Part shown: piece by piece, positions 43,035 to 51,957 of the stretch
Layout: each line of letters opens with the position of its first letter
Position numbering within the stretch: position 1 is the first letter of the stretch
From: Chryseobacterium gotjawalense
GTDB taxonomy: Bacteria > Bacteroidota > Bacteroidia > Flavobacteriales > Weeksellaceae
Direction of reading: 5' to 3'
Assembly: GCF_030012525.1 (NCBI RefSeq)
Contig: NZ_CP124855.1
Span: 2,294,001-2,358,000 of the forward strand
DNA: 64,000 nucleotides
Made by a program: the position numbers and the translations under genes
The notes under the pieces: generated by a model
Database searches by the model: none
Seen by the model: only the letters and a program-made list of their open reading frames with translations
What the model was told of the DNA's origin: nothing

Positions 43035-43095
43035 AATTGATGTGATTAAATATTGATGAAAATATGCATTGTAAAAGATCCTTTATCTGAAGAGC

Positions 43096-43677
43096 TTAAT
43101 CTTCGAGCAAAAGTAAGAAAAGTTTTGTATTGTCTTTGTTCGGAGTGTCTAATTTAGAATTACTTCCACTGATCGAAGTAAGGTTTCTAATATTTCCGTT
43201 GCGTTTGATTTTGCTCATCGCGTCATTCAGGTTGGTCACAATTTGGGACACGTTCGCCATGATGATTACTTTTTCCGGTAACCGCGACGAGTGATAATGC
43301 AGAATGTTATTGTGCGAAAGCATGATCCGGCCATCATAAGCGATTAAATATTCGCAAGTGATAAAAGCGCAGTCATTAAAAAGTTCGAGTTCGGTAGTAT
43401 AAGGGGCATTAATTACATCAAGGAAATTTTTCAAATCATTGTCCCAGCAGAAAACAGATTTTACGCCTTCTATTTTGAGAATATGATTCAAAGTCTGCAG
43501 CGCCTCTGCTTCGTCTGCACAATAGTTGAAAAAACCACCGGAATGGGTGAATAATTGAGCAAACTTGTAGTCAAGGTCAGCGTTTTTCAACTGATCTCCA
43601 AGTTTAATCAAATCCTGCCCGTCATCCTCTTCAGGTTGATTCAGTATTTTTCCGACCAATTTTTTAAATAGACTCAA
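43096..43677 (-). CDS. LUD domain protein (LutC/YkgG-like)
   Basis: The 193-residue protein resembles a single LUD domain, the fold found in LutB and LutC of lactate utilisation. Supporting features are SVFCWDNDLKNFL and AYDGRIMLSHNNILHYHSSRLP. No lutA or lutB gene is adjacent, so a role in lactate use is not supported by context. The start is TTG at 43677, just after an in-frame TAA, with a purine-rich GAGGAA in front. It is likely co-transcribed with cdsA and psd. Confidence 0.78.
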   Translation of the reverse strand: MSLFKKLVGKILNQPEEDDGQDLIKLGDQLKNADLDYKFAQLFTHSGGFFNYCADEAEALQTLNHILKIEGVKSVFCWDNDLKNFLDVINAPYTTELELFNDCAFITCEYLIAYDGRIMLSHNNILHYHSSRLPEKVIIMANVSQIVTNLNDAMSKIKRNGNIRNLTSISGSNSKLDTPNKDNTKLFLLLLED

Positions 43678-43703
43678 TTCCTCTTAATTATGCGATTGTT
43701 CTA

Positions 43704-43711
43704 CAAAAATA
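43704..43711 (-). promoter_or_regulatory. -7 promoter box for the LUD-cdsA-psd run
   Basis: Read on the minus strand the box is TATTTTTG, 26 bases before the TTG start. Confidence 0.55.
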
Positions 43712-43745
43712 GAAAATATTTGTTTACTTAATCAATTAAATACAA

Positions 43746-43785
43746 AAATCCTGATTATTTATATGAATATAATTAATCAGGATTT
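43746..43785 (-). terminator. Terminator of rsfS-ftsH
   Basis: A perfect 12-base stem AAATCCTGATTA/TAATCAGGATTT lies directly before the ftsH stop region, with a minus-strand T-rich tail. Confidence 0.88.
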
Positions 43786-43792
43786 AATTTTA

Positions 43793-45790
43793 TTAAAGTT
43801 GCGTATTGGATTCCGGTGCGATAACCTCTGCATCCTCCGTAGGATTTACCGCCTTGTGGCTGTTGGAAACAGGATGTTCAGTTAACTCCGGATCCCATGC
43901 TCTCTGGCCGAATACTTCTTCTAAGTCTTCGCGGAATATCACTTCTTTCTCGAGAAGTTTTGTGGCAAGCGCATCCAACTTATCTTTATTATCTCTTAAA
44001 ATTTGTAATGCTCTTTGATACTGAGTCTCAATGATTTTAGAAATTTCTTCATCAATCATTTTCGCAGTCTGCTCTGAGTAAGGTTTTCCGAAACTGTATT
44101 CAGATTGCCCGGTACTGTCATAGTAGGAGATATTTCCGACTTTCTCATTCAGACCATAAATAGTTACCATTGCCTGTGCTTGCTTGGTTACTCTTTCCAG
44201 ATCAGAAAGCGCGCCTGTAGAAATGTTTCCGAAGATGGTCTGCTCGGCAGCTCTTCCGCCCAAAGTAGCGCACAGTTCATCGTTCATTTGCTCAGTGGTG
44301 GTCAATTGTCTTTCGTCCGGCAGATACCAGGCTGCGCCTAATGAACGGCCTCTCGGTACGATGGTGACTTTCAGCAATGGTGCTGCATGTTCTACCAGCC
44401 AGGAAATTGTTGCGTGTCCTGCTTCATGATAAGCGACTCTTCTTTTTTCTGATGGTTTAATCGCTTTGTTTTTCTTTTCCAGTCCACCGATGATTCTGTC
44501 AACAGCGTCTAAAAAATCTTGCTTGGTAACTGCTTCGTGTGAATTTCTTGCTGCAATTAATGCCGCTTCGTTACAAAGGTTTGCGATATCAGCGCCACTA
44601 AATCCGGGAGTTTGTTTTGCTAAAAACTCTCTGTCGATATTGGGTTCCAATTTTATTTTTGCCAAATGCACATCGAAAATTTCTCTTCTTTCATGTAATT
44701 CCGGTAAATCTACATAAATCGAACGGTCAAAACGACCTGCTCTCATCAATGCTTTATCCAGAATATCTGCTCTGTTGGTTGCCGCCATGATGATTACGTT
44801 GGTATCGGTTCCAAAACCATCCATTTCGGTAAGCAATTGGTTTAATGTGTTTTCTCTTTCATCATTTCCACCAGTCATGTTTCCTTTTCCTCTGGCTCTA
44901 CCAATGGCATCAATCTCATCAATGAAAATAATTGCCGGTGATTTCGCTTTTGCCTGAGCAAATAAATCTCTTACTCTGGACGCTCCAACTCCTACAAACA
45001 TTTCCACAAAATCAGATCCTGAAAGAGAGAAGAAAGGAACTTTCGCTTCCCCTGCAACAGCTTTTGCTAAAAGGGTTTTACCTGTTCCCGGAGGACCAAC
45101 TAACAATACTCCTTTTGGAATTTTACCACCTAATTTGGTGTATTTTTCAGAGTTCTTCAAGAAGTCTACCACTTCCTGAACTTCTTCTTTTGCGCCTTCT
45201 AAGCCTGCAACATCTTTAAATGAAACCTGCACTTTATCTTTTTCGTCGAAAAGTTTTGCTTTGGATTTTCCGATGGAGAAAATTTGGCCGCCGCCGCCAC
45301 CGCCACCGCCGCCCATCATTTTGCGGAAAATCACAAAATAGAAAAGCGCCATGATTGCGATCCAGAATATTGCGGTAAACAGTAACTCGGTCATCGGGTT
45401 TTTGCCGATGCCGTAGTCTTTTTTAGTTACAATCGCCGGGTTATCCTGTTTGATTTTATCGAATTTTTCCAGGAAAAGCTGTAAATCTCCGAAACTGATT
45501 GTATAGTCTGGTTTTGGAGAAAAGTCAAATGCTGAAAAAGGACTTCTTTCTTTTGCAACCTGCTTCGCATCTAATGCTTTTTTAGCTTCTGGTGTAAGAA
45601 AAACATCAGCTTTTTCGGTATCTTTATAAATGAGTACATTCTGAACTTTTCCTTCTGCCATTAAGGTATAGAACCCTTCTTCGTCTAATGAATTTGCTGA
45701 GGAATCCCCATTCATATTCGAAAAGAAAAAGAGTAAAATGGCTATAATCGCGATTGGGAAAAACCAGTTAAATCCTTTATTGTTGTTCAT
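43793..45790 (-). CDS. ftsH: ATP-dependent zinc metalloprotease FtsH
   Basis: FtsH is a hexameric membrane-bound AAA+ protease that degrades membrane and regulatory proteins. The 665-residue product has two membrane segments flanking a periplasmic domain, then a glycine tract of nine residues (GGGGGGGGG) before the AAA domain. Seen are Walker [14 protein letters not shown], Walker [12 protein letters not shown], the second region of homology [18 protein letters not shown], and the zinc motif [11 protein letters not shown]. It follows rsfS by 51 bases. Confidence 0.98.
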   Translation of the reverse strand: MNNNKGFNWFFPIAIIAILLFFFSNMNGDSSANSLDEEGFYTLMAEGKVQNVLIYKDTEKADVFLTPEAKKALDAKQVAKERSPFSAFDFSPKPDYTISFGDLQLFLEKFDKIKQDNPAIVTKKDYGIGKNPMTELLFTAIFWIAIMALFYFVIFRKMMGGGGGGGGGQIFSIGKSKAKLFDEKDKVQVSFKDVAGLEGAKEEVQEVVDFLKNSEKYTKLGGKIPKGVLLVGPPGTGKTLLAKAVAGEAKVPFFSLSGSDFVEMFVGVGASRVRDLFAQAKAKSPAIIFIDEIDAIGRARGKGNMTGGNDERENTLNQLLTEMDGFGTDTNVIIMAATNRADILDKALMRAGRFDRSIYVDLPELHERREIFDVHLAKIKLEPNIDREFLAKQTPGFSGADIANLCNEAALIAARNSHEAVTKQDFLDAVDRIIGGLEKKNKAIKPSEKRRVAYHEAGHATISWLVEHAAPLLKVTIVPRGRSLGAAWYLPDERQLTTTEQMNDELCATLGGRAAEQTIFGNISTGALSDLERVTKQAQAMVTIYGLNEKVGNISYYDSTGQSEYSFGKPYSEQTAKMIDEEISKIIETQYQRALQILRDNKDKLDALATKLLEKEVIFREDLEEVFGQRAWDPELTEHPVSNSHKAVNPTEDAEVIAPESNTQL

Positions 45791-45841
45791 ATCTTTTTAT
45801 AAAAGTTTTGGCGAAAAATTGTTTTCGTCAACTATCCGTAA

Positions 45842-46204
45842 TTAATTTTCGATTTTGGTTATTTTTGCATCTCCCCAAAGTTCCTCTATATCATAGTATT
45901 CTCTGGTTTCCCGCTGGAATACATGCACCACGACGGAGACATAGTCCAGTAAAACCCAAAGTGAATTTTCACTTCCTTCTACATGCCAAGGACGGTCCTG
46001 TAAGTCATTCCGAACCTTTTTTTGGATATTTCCTGAAATAGCTGAAACCTGGGTATTAGAGTTTCCGGTGCAGATAACGAATGTTTGTGCTACCGAATTT
46101 TCGATGTTTGATAAGTCGAAGATCATAATGTCTTCCCCTTTTGTATCTTGTATTGCCTCTACAATTTTGTCGATTAGTAGCTGCTTTTCTGTGATTTTGT
46201 TCAT
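45842..46204 (-). CDS. rsfS: Ribosome silencing factor RsfS
   Basis: RsfS (RsfA/Iojap family) binds ribosomal protein L14 and blocks subunit joining in starvation. The 120-residue product shows the family segments DTKGEDIMIFDLSNI, FVICTGNSNTQVSAI and VEGSENSLWVLLDYVSVVVH. It has its own promoter box and precedes ftsH, the arrangement often seen in Bacteroidota. Confidence 0.95.
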   Translation of the reverse strand: MNKITEKQLLIDKIVEAIQDTKGEDIMIFDLSNIENSVAQTFVICTGNSNTQVSAISGNIQKKVRNDLQDRPWHVEGSENSLWVLLDYVSVVVHVFQRETREYYDIEELWGDAKITKIEN

Positions 46205-46225
46205 TAAAAATTTTGTATAATCTGC

Positions 46226-46233
46226 AAATTTAT
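46226..46233 (-). promoter_or_regulatory. -7 promoter box for rsfS-ftsH
   Basis: Read on the minus strand the box is TAAATTTG, 21 bases before the rsfS ATG. Confidence 0.6.
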
Positions 46234-46291
46234 TGTTTTTTTATTTAAATAGTCTCAAATTTACCAAATCTAACTCTTAAAGTTTTCATAA

Positions 46292-47008
46292 ATGATGTGC
46301 TTGTTGTACCTTAAAGAATGTTCTTCCACCCATGATGAAATTGAGAAATTTATTTCTGATGACACTCTAGATATACAAGCCGTTTACACTTTTAATCAAA
46401 CCAAAGGCAAGGGACAGTATGGTAATTCCTGGGAATCCGGCCACAATTTAAGTCTCGCTTATTCTGTTGCGGTTCCCGATGAACTCATTAAATTACCCAA
46501 TCATTTATTCAATTTTCATACCGCTGAAGTATTGGCTGATTTTCTTGCCATTCTGACAAAGCATACCGTTGAAATTAAATGGCCCAATGATATTATCATT
46601 AAAAACAAAAAGGTTTCCGGGATTTTAATTGAAAAGAAAATGATTAAAGGGAAATCCTATTTCCTGATCGGAATTGGCCTCAATATTTTGGGAGAAAACT
46701 TTAAACATCTTCCAAAAGCGGGCTCACTCCTCACTCAAACCGGAATTAAATTCGGTCTTGAAATGGTAACGGAAGCGCTTCATGAGTATTTTGTTGAAAA
46801 TTTAACAAAGGAAGTTTCCGAAGAATCGGTGCTGGAAAAGCTGAATGAAAGGTTATTCCGAAAGGATTTAATCTCTGTTTTTGAAATTGGTCAATCGAGA
46901 CAAAATGGCATCATTCGAATGGTCGATAAAGAGGGTTTTTTTTGGGTGGAGTTAGAAAATGATGGATTGCAGAAATTCTTCCATAAAGAGATTGCGCTTC
47001 TTTACTGA
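46292..47008 (+). CDS. birA: Biotin--[acetyl-CoA-carboxylase] ligase
   Basis: The enzyme attaches biotin to carboxylases through biotinyl-AMP. The 238-residue form lacks the N-terminal DNA-binding domain of E. coli BirA, so it should not act as a repressor. Motifs seen are the biotin-binding loop NQTKGKGQYGNSWES (the usual GRGRxGR is KGKGQYG here), IKWPNDIIIKNKKVSGIL and LIGIGLNI. Two ATGs start the frame (46292 and 46295). Its 3' end overlaps that of the convergent lptG-like gene by seven bases. Confidence 0.94.
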   Translation: MMCLLYLKECSSTHDEIEKFISDDTLDIQAVYTFNQTKGKGQYGNSWESGHNLSLAYSVAVPDELIKLPNHLFNFHTAEVLADFLAILTKHTVEIKWPNDIIIKNKKVSGILIEKKMIKGKSYFLIGIGLNILGENFKHLPKAGSLLTQTGIKFGLEMVTEALHEYFVENLTKEVSEESVLEKLNERLFRKDLISVFEIGQSRQNGIIRMVDKEGFFWVELENDGLQKFFHKEIALLY

Positions 47009-48096
47009 TTGGCTCTTTTGAAATAAAGGTATAAAGCAAGCGGTCCGAAGATCAGATTGGGCAGCCACATGGCAACCAATGGAGACAGTGTTTTATTCGC
47101 TGAAACGACCTTCAGTACTTCAAATGAAAATACAAACACAAAAGCCAGTGCAATTCCGATGGCGAGATTCATTCCCAGTCCTCCGCGTTTTTTTTGGGAG
47201 GCAAGTGCCAATCCTAAAACGGTGAGAATAATGACCGAAAACGGCATCGAAGTGCGTTGGTACAATTCATTCAGATAGTTATTGAGGTTCGCATTTCCTT
47301 TTTCTTTTTCCCGATTGATGAATTTGATGAGTTCCGGCGTTGTTTTGTTTTGGCCTAATAAAACATCAGGGAAAAGTTCTTCAGGTGTTTGCCCGAAATT
47401 TTTGGTCATTGAGTTTCCCTGGGCTAATTTTTCAGTGTCGTTTTTAAGAAAAGTTTTTTCAAGATAATTGTTCATCAAGAATTGCTTTTTATCTTTTTCC
47501 CAGTAAAAGTCTGCCGCATTCAGCTGATAAATTAACTTTCTGTCTTTATCGAATTTCTGGTAGAAAAAGCCAGAACCGCGTTTCTCTTTTTTATTATAGC
47601 TTTTAATAAAGATGTATTCTGTTTTGGAGAGTTGTGTGGCAACTTCTGCATTTCCTGTAAATTCTTCGCGGTTTTTCGCACTATAAGTATAAGGTTCTAA
47701 CTCATTCTTTTTAATGTTGGCCAGCGGTAATATAAAATGATTGATCAGCAACGCGGCAACCGCAATAATACCAGACGTTATAAAATAAGGTCGGGCAAAC
47801 CTATGAAAACTCGCTCCCGAACTAATTATGGCAACGATTTCTGTATTGTTGGCAATTTTTGAAGTAAAGAAAATGACGGAAATAAAAACCAGGATCGACA
47901 TGAATGTAATGATCAGATTGACAATCCAATAAGGGTAAAAATCTATCAGGAATTCAGTTACGGTAAATCCGTTAGACTCAATTCTTGGTGCTTTTGCCTG
48001 TACGTCGATGACCAAAATAATAATCGTTAATAACCCCAACATGAACCCAAAAGTTCCGAGGTATTTTTTGATGATATAGAGGTCGATTATTTTCAT
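47002..48096 (-). CDS. LptF/LptG family LPS-export permease
   Basis: The product is a YjgP/YjgQ-type permease that, with LptB, extracts LPS from the inner membrane. It starts MKIIDLYIIKKYLGTF, the usual LptG start, and has three membrane segments, a periplasmic beta-jellyroll (about residues 120-270) and three more segments at the C-terminus. A longer frame to 48159 would overlap the tgt stop region and is rejected. It follows tgt by about 20 bases in the same direction. Confidence 0.9.
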   Translation of the reverse strand: MKIIDLYIIKKYLGTFGFMLGLLTIIILVIDVQAKAPRIESNGFTVTEFLIDFYPYWIVNLIITFMSILVFISVIFFTSKIANNTEIVAIISSGASFHRFARPYFITSGIIAVAALLINHFILPLANIKKNELEPYTYSAKNREEFTGNAEVATQLSKTEYIFIKSYNKKEKRGSGFFYQKFDKDRKLIYQLNAADFYWEKDKKQFLMNNYLEKTFLKNDTEKLAQGNSMTKNFGQTPEELFPDVLLGQNKTTPELIKFINREKEKGNANLNNYLNELYQRTSMPFSVIILTVLGLALASQKKRGGLGMNLAIGIALAFVFVFSFEVLKVVSANKTLSPLVAMWLPNLIFGPLALYLYFKRANQ

Positions 48097-48116
48097 AAAT
48101 CCGGTGCGTATTTTTT

Positions 48117-49253
48117 TTAAAGTCGTTGTCTGAGGATAGGATCGATAGAAGTTTTCCATTCATAGAAATCACCAGCAATGATGTGTTGCCGGGCAACCCG
48201 AACCAGATCCAAATAGAAAGCCAGATTATGAATCGATGCAATTTGTTTTCCCAAATATTCTTTTGCTACAAATAAATGTCGGACATACGCTTTCGAATAA
48301 TGTGAATCTACATAGCTTGTTCCGAATTCATCCAAAGGCGAAAAATCACTTTCCCACTTTTTGTTTTTCATGTTCATCACGCCTTGCCAGGTGAATAACA
48401 TTGCGTTTCGGGCGTTTCTGGTAGGCATTACGCAATCCATCATGTCGATTCCCAAACCGATTGATTCTAAAATATTCCATGGTGTGCCGACGCCCATTAA
48501 ATATCTCGGTTTTTCTACGGGCAAAATATCGGTTACAATGTCGGTGATTCTGTACATTTCTTCTTCCGGCTCTCCTACAGAAAGTCCGCCAATTGCGTTT
48601 CCTACAGCGTTTTGTTCCGAAATAAATTCTGCGGATTTTTTTCTTAAATCAGCGTAAGTGGAACCTTGTACGATTGGGAAAAGGTGTTGTTTGTGCCCAT
48701 AAATTTCCGGGTTTTCGTCCGTCCATTTGATGCATCTTTTTAGCCAGCGGTGTGTCATTTCCATTGACTTTTTCGCTAAATTATATTCGCAGGGATAAGG
48801 AGTGCATTCATCAAAAGCCATGAAAATATCTGCGCCGATCTGTCGCTGGATTTCCATTGAAATTTCGGGAGAGATAAAATGAGCACTTCCGTCGATGTGG
48901 GATTTAAATTTCACACCGGCCTCATTTAATTTTCTTGATTTTGATAAAGAGAACACCTGATAACCGCCAGAATCGGTGAGAATGGGTAAGTCCCAGTTCA
49001 TGAATTTATGTAAACCGCCTGCCTGCTGCATGATGTCCATTTTCGGGCGAAGATTGAGGTGATAGGTATTTCCTAAAATAATCTGCGCTTTGATGTCATC
49101 TTTTAGTTCCCGCTGGTGAACGGTTTTTACGGAGGCGACTGTTCCTACCGGCATAAAAATCGGTGTTTCTATCGTGCCGTGGTCTGTTGTGATGGTGCCG
49201 GCTCTTGCTTTACCGGTCGTGGTATTGTTGATTTCGAAAAATGGGGACTTCAT
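48117..49253 (-). CDS. tgt: tRNA-guanine transglycosylase (queuine tRNA-ribosyltransferase)
   Basis: Tgt swaps guanine for preQ1 at the wobble position of GUN tRNAs. The product of 378 residues has TDSGGYQVFSLS (with the first catalytic Asp), FDECTPYPCEY, GGLSVGEPEEEM and MGVGTPWNILESIGLGIDMMDCV with the second Asp. Where zinc-binding enzymes have the CxCxxC set before the SRAYxHHL stretch, this one reads GTSYVDSHYSKAYVRHL, so all three cysteines are absent while the later His of SIHNLAFY remains. The start at 49253 is chosen because it follows the DUF4296 gene without overlap. Confidence 0.95.
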   Translation of the reverse strand: MKSPFFEINNTTTGKARAGTITTDHGTIETPIFMPVGTVASVKTVHQRELKDDIKAQIILGNTYHLNLRPKMDIMQQAGGLHKFMNWDLPILTDSGGYQVFSLSKSRKLNEAGVKFKSHIDGSAHFISPEISMEIQRQIGADIFMAFDECTPYPCEYNLAKKSMEMTHRWLKRCIKWTDENPEIYGHKQHLFPIVQGSTYADLRKKSAEFISEQNAVGNAIGGLSVGEPEEEMYRITDIVTDILPVEKPRYLMGVGTPWNILESIGLGIDMMDCVMPTRNARNAMLFTWQGVMNMKNKKWESDFSPLDEFGTSYVDSHYSKAYVRHLFVAKEYLGKQIASIHNLAFYLDLVRVARQHIIAGDFYEWKTSIDPILRQRL

Positions 49254-49254
49254 A

Positions 49255-49623
49255 TTATCTTGCAAATGCAGGTAAGTTTTTATTTTCTTTTAATTTCTTT
49301 TCGATATAGATTTTCGCGGCAGGATCTTTGTTTAAAACGATATCCTGAGCGTTGTCTACTATTTTTTCTATTTCTCCGGTGGCGGTGTAGTATTTATAGC
49401 TTTCAACAAAATCATTTCCTTTGATTTTCTTTTGTTGAAGCGCATAGCGTGTTGCGTTATCTAAATTAACATTTTCTGCAACTACACCCAGTTGCTCATT
49501 CATTGCAAATTCGGCCAGCAATTCGGCCATGGTATCTTTGGGCACAAGATTTTTCGGTTTGTCGATGAGTTCTGAACAAGCCATCATTAAAAATGAAAAA
49601 ATCACCACTATTCCTTTTCTCAT
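49255..49623 (-). CDS. DUF4296 family lipoprotein
   Basis: The function is unknown. The 122-residue product starts MRKGIVVIFSFLMMAC, a lipoprotein signal, followed by the family-like segment KDTMAELLAEFAMNEQLG and a helical region to KKLKENKNLPAFAR. The ATG at 49623 overlaps the glycosyltransferase stop as ATGA; an upstream frame start at 49647 is rejected for that reason and because it precedes the signal peptide with polar residues. Confidence 0.82.
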   Translation of the reverse strand: MRKGIVVIFSFLMMACSELIDKPKNLVPKDTMAELLAEFAMNEQLGVVAENVNLDNATRYALQQKKIKGNDFVESYKYYTATGEIEKIVDNAQDIVLNKDPAAKIYIEKKLKENKNLPAFAR

Positions 49624-50336
49624 AATTTGCCGATCATCGATTTCCACTTTAAATTTAAAACACCGAAAACGGCTTCATGGATAATTCCGCCATTCATCTT
49701 GCTTACGCCTAATTCTCTGTTGGTAAATGTGATAGGAACTTCTGTAACTTTAAATCCTTTTTTAACCGCACGGAATTTCATTTCAATCTGAAAGCCATAG
49801 CCTTTTAATTTGATTTTATCCAAACCAATTTCTTCCAATACTTTTCGCGAGAAGCAAACGAATCCCGCGGTGGTATCATGAATGGGAATTCCCAAAATCA
49901 TCCGAACGTATTTTGAGGCAAAATAGGAGAGCAGTACTCTTCCCATCGGCCAGTTGACGACATTTACCCCTTTTGAATATCTGGAGCCAATGCTCATGTC
50001 CGCATTTTTGCAGGCTTCAAACAATTTTTTTAGATCGGCCGGATTGTGAGAGAAATCGGCATCCATTTCGAAAATGTAATCATAGTTGTTTTGCAGAGCC
50101 CATTTGAATCCATGGATATAAGCTTTTCCCAGACCATCTTTTATTTTTCTTATGATTAAATGGAGTTGGTCGGGATAGGTGCTCTGCAGTTTTTTTACAA
50201 TTTCTGCCGTTCCGTCGGGTGATGAATCGTCTACAATCAAGACATGAAAATCCTCCTTCAGCGCAAAAACAGCAGAAATTATATTTTCAATATTTTCCTT
50301 CTCATTATAAGTTGGAATGATGACGAGTTTTTTCAT
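49620..50336 (-). CDS. Polyprenol monophosphomannose synthase-like glycosyltransferase (GT2)
   Basis: The 238-residue GT-A enzyme resembles dolichol-phosphate mannosyltransferases, which load a sugar onto a lipid carrier. Motifs seen are VIIPTYNEKENIENII, LIVDDSSPDGTAEIV, the metal-binding FEMDADFSHNPADL and DTTAGFVCFSRKVL. It has no C-terminal membrane domain. It is first in a run with the DUF4296 gene, tgt and the lptG-like gene, under a promoter box at 50353. Confidence 0.92.
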   Translation of the reverse strand: MKKLVIIPTYNEKENIENIISAVFALKEDFHVLIVDDSSPDGTAEIVKKLQSTYPDQLHLIIRKIKDGLGKAYIHGFKWALQNNYDYIFEMDADFSHNPADLKKLFEACKNADMSIGSRYSKGVNVVNWPMGRVLLSYFASKYVRMILGIPIHDTTAGFVCFSRKVLEEIGLDKIKLKGYGFQIEMKFRAVKKGFKVTEVPITFTNRELGVSKMNGGIIHEAVFGVLNLKWKSMIGKL

Positions 50337-50352
50337 CTTAAAATTTAAGGTG

Positions 50353-50360
50353 CAAAGATA
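50353..50360 (-). promoter_or_regulatory. -7 promoter box for the GT2-DUF4296-tgt-lptG-like run
   Basis: Read on the minus strand the box is TATCTTTG, 16 bases before the glycosyltransferase ATG. Confidence 0.6.
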
Positions 50361-50458
50361 AACTTTTCCGCCGTTATTATTAATGGCTGATTTACAGCAG
50401 CAAGATTAATTCCAAATTAAATCGGCTTAATTTTTCTGAACATCTCCTTTAATATTCT

Positions 50459-50482
50459 TATTTTTGCAAAAATTTACTTTTG
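50459..50482 (+). promoter_or_regulatory. Two overlapping-range -7 boxes for DUF4271-hemD
   Basis: TATTTTTG lies at 50459-50466 and TACTTTTG at 50475-50482. The second overlaps the TTG codon at 50480, which would favour the GTG at 50492 as start; the first box would allow either. Confidence 0.5.
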
Positions 50483-50491
50483 GTTAGAATT

Positions 50492-51121
50492 GTGCAACAA
50501 AACGATTGGGTGGTTTTTATCCTCGTCGGATGTATTTTACTTTATGTTTTCATGCTTTTATATCTTCACCGTGATTCTTCGGTGCGGGTTTTTTTGATGC
50601 AGAAATATGAAGATTCTTCTAATAATTTTTTGAGTTGGCTTATTATCAGTGTTGTTTTTACACTTTTGTTTGCTGTGCTGATATCGAGATCGGTTCCCAT
50701 TGTTCCGAAACGGATCAGCGATATTCATTTTTTTGGCTATGAACTGAATAAATTTGGATTCACCCTGTTTTCGATGATTGTATTTTATGGTCTTAAAAGT
50801 GCTTTATCCTATCTTTTTTATGCCGGTACCGGAAGTATGAAAAGATGGGCTCTTTTTCAGTTCACCGCATCGAAGTTTTATTTTACACTTTCATTTGTAT
50901 TAATGGCTTTGTGTGTTTATCAGTATTTTTATGAAGTGAATGATTTACAGTTGTTTGATTATTGTTTTACAGGTTTTATCGGTGTTTTTATATTTAAAAT
51001 TTTCTTTTACCTGCTCTCTCCCCGACATCTGTTACCGGAAAAGTGGTATTATAAATTTTTGTATATTTGCACCCTCCAATTCGCGCCTGTTTTGGTTCTA
51101 TGGAAAGTATTATTTTTTTAA
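50492..51121 (+). CDS. DUF4271 domain membrane protein
   Basis: The function is unknown. The product of about 209 residues has six or so hydrophobic segments, with conserved-looking YGLKSALSYLFYAGTGSM and a C-terminal LPEKWYYKFLYICTLQFAPV. It lies nine bases upstream of hemD, a pairing I remember from other Bacteroidota. There is no ATG start; GTG at 50492 or TTG at 50480 are the candidates, judged by the promoter boxes. Confidence 0.82.
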   Translation: MQQNDWVVFILVGCILLYVFMLLYLHRDSSVRVFLMQKYEDSSNNFLSWLIISVVFTLLFAVLISRSVPIVPKRISDIHFFGYELNKFGFTLFSMIVFYGLKSALSYLFYAGTGSMKRWALFQFTASKFYFTLSFVLMALCVYQYFYEVNDLQLFDYCFTGFIGVFIFKIFFYLLSPRHLLPEKWYYKFLYICTLQFAPVLVLWKVLFF

Positions 51122-51130
51122 GAAATTTTA

Positions 51131-51874
51131 ATGATGAAAATTAAATCTATATTGGTTTCACAGCCCGCACCAAATGAATCTTCTCCATATCTTGAAATTG
51201 CCCGAAAGGAAAAAATCAGAATAGATTTTAAGCCTTTTATTCATGTAGAAGGAGTAGATGCGAAAGAACTTAGAACGCAGAAAATTGATCTGTCGCAATA
51301 CACCGGTATAATTTTTACCAGTAAAAATGCGATCGACCATTATTTCCGTCTTGCGGAAGAGATGCGCTTTGCGGTGCCTGATTCTATGCGGTATATCTGC
51401 CAGTCTGAGGCAATTGCCAACTATCTGCAAAAACATATTGTTTACAGGAAAAGGAAAATTGCTTTTGGTGAGCGCAGTTTTGCCGACCTGCTGCCACTTT
51501 TCAAGAAGTTCCCGTCTGAGAAATATCTTTTGCCGGCTTCGGATATTCTGAGCCCCGACATTCAGAAGGTTTTAGAATCTTCTGGAATTGACTGGACCAA
51601 AGCCACCATGTACAAAACAGTAAGCAGTGATCTGGGTGAAACTAACATTGCCGATTACGACATGTTGGTCTTCTTCAGCCGCCAGGGAATCAAATCTTTA
51701 GGAGAAAACTTTAAAGATTTTAAACAAGATCAAACAAAAATTGCTGTTTTCGGTGCAACCACAGAGCAAGCAGCAAAAGACGCAGGATTAAGAGTTGATG
51801 TAATGGCGCCCAGCAAAGAAACGCCATCAATGACCATGGCAATTGAAAAATACATCAGAAATTTGGAGAAATAA
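51131..51874 (+). CDS. hemD: Uroporphyrinogen-III synthase
   Basis: HemD closes the tetrapyrrole ring in heme synthesis. The family is poorly conserved in sequence; the assignment rests on the two-lobed pattern IKSILVSQPAP ... ITFTSKNAIDHYF-type segment (TGIIFTSKNAIDHYF), LLPASDILSPDI and MLVFFSRQGIKSL, followed by VFGATTEQAAKDAGL. Length is 247 residues, typical for the family. It supplies heme needed by the Act cytochromes further on. Confidence 0.88.
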   Translation: MMKIKSILVSQPAPNESSPYLEIARKEKIRIDFKPFIHVEGVDAKELRTQKIDLSQYTGIIFTSKNAIDHYFRLAEEMRFAVPDSMRYICQSEAIANYLQKHIVYRKRKIAFGERSFADLLPLFKKFPSEKYLLPASDILSPDIQKVLESSGIDWTKATMYKTVSSDLGETNIADYDMLVFFSRQGIKSLGENFKDFKQDQTKIAVFGATTEQAAKDAGLRVDVMAPSKETPSMTMAIEKYIRNLEK

Positions 51875-51901
51875 TTTCTTCTGATTTAAATAACATAATC
51901 A

Positions 51902-51938
51902 AAAAACCGCCTTTTTCTAAGATTAAGTCGGTTTTTAT
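51902..51938 (+). terminator. Terminator of DUF4271-hemD
   Basis: AAAAACCG pairs with CGGTTTTT, extended inward by CTT/AAG, followed by a T-rich tail 28 bases past the hemD stop. Confidence 0.75.
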
Positions 51939-51957
51939 ATTTTAATGAAAACTTACG

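Noticed and set aside
43096-43677. LUD protein considered as part of a lactate-utilisation operon
   Set aside because: lutA and lutB are absent and the neighbours are phospholipid and protease genes.
45295-45320. GCC/ACC trinucleotide repeat considered as a CRISPR or microsatellite
   Set aside because: It encodes the glycine tract of FtsH in frame; no CRISPR array structure anywhere in the window.
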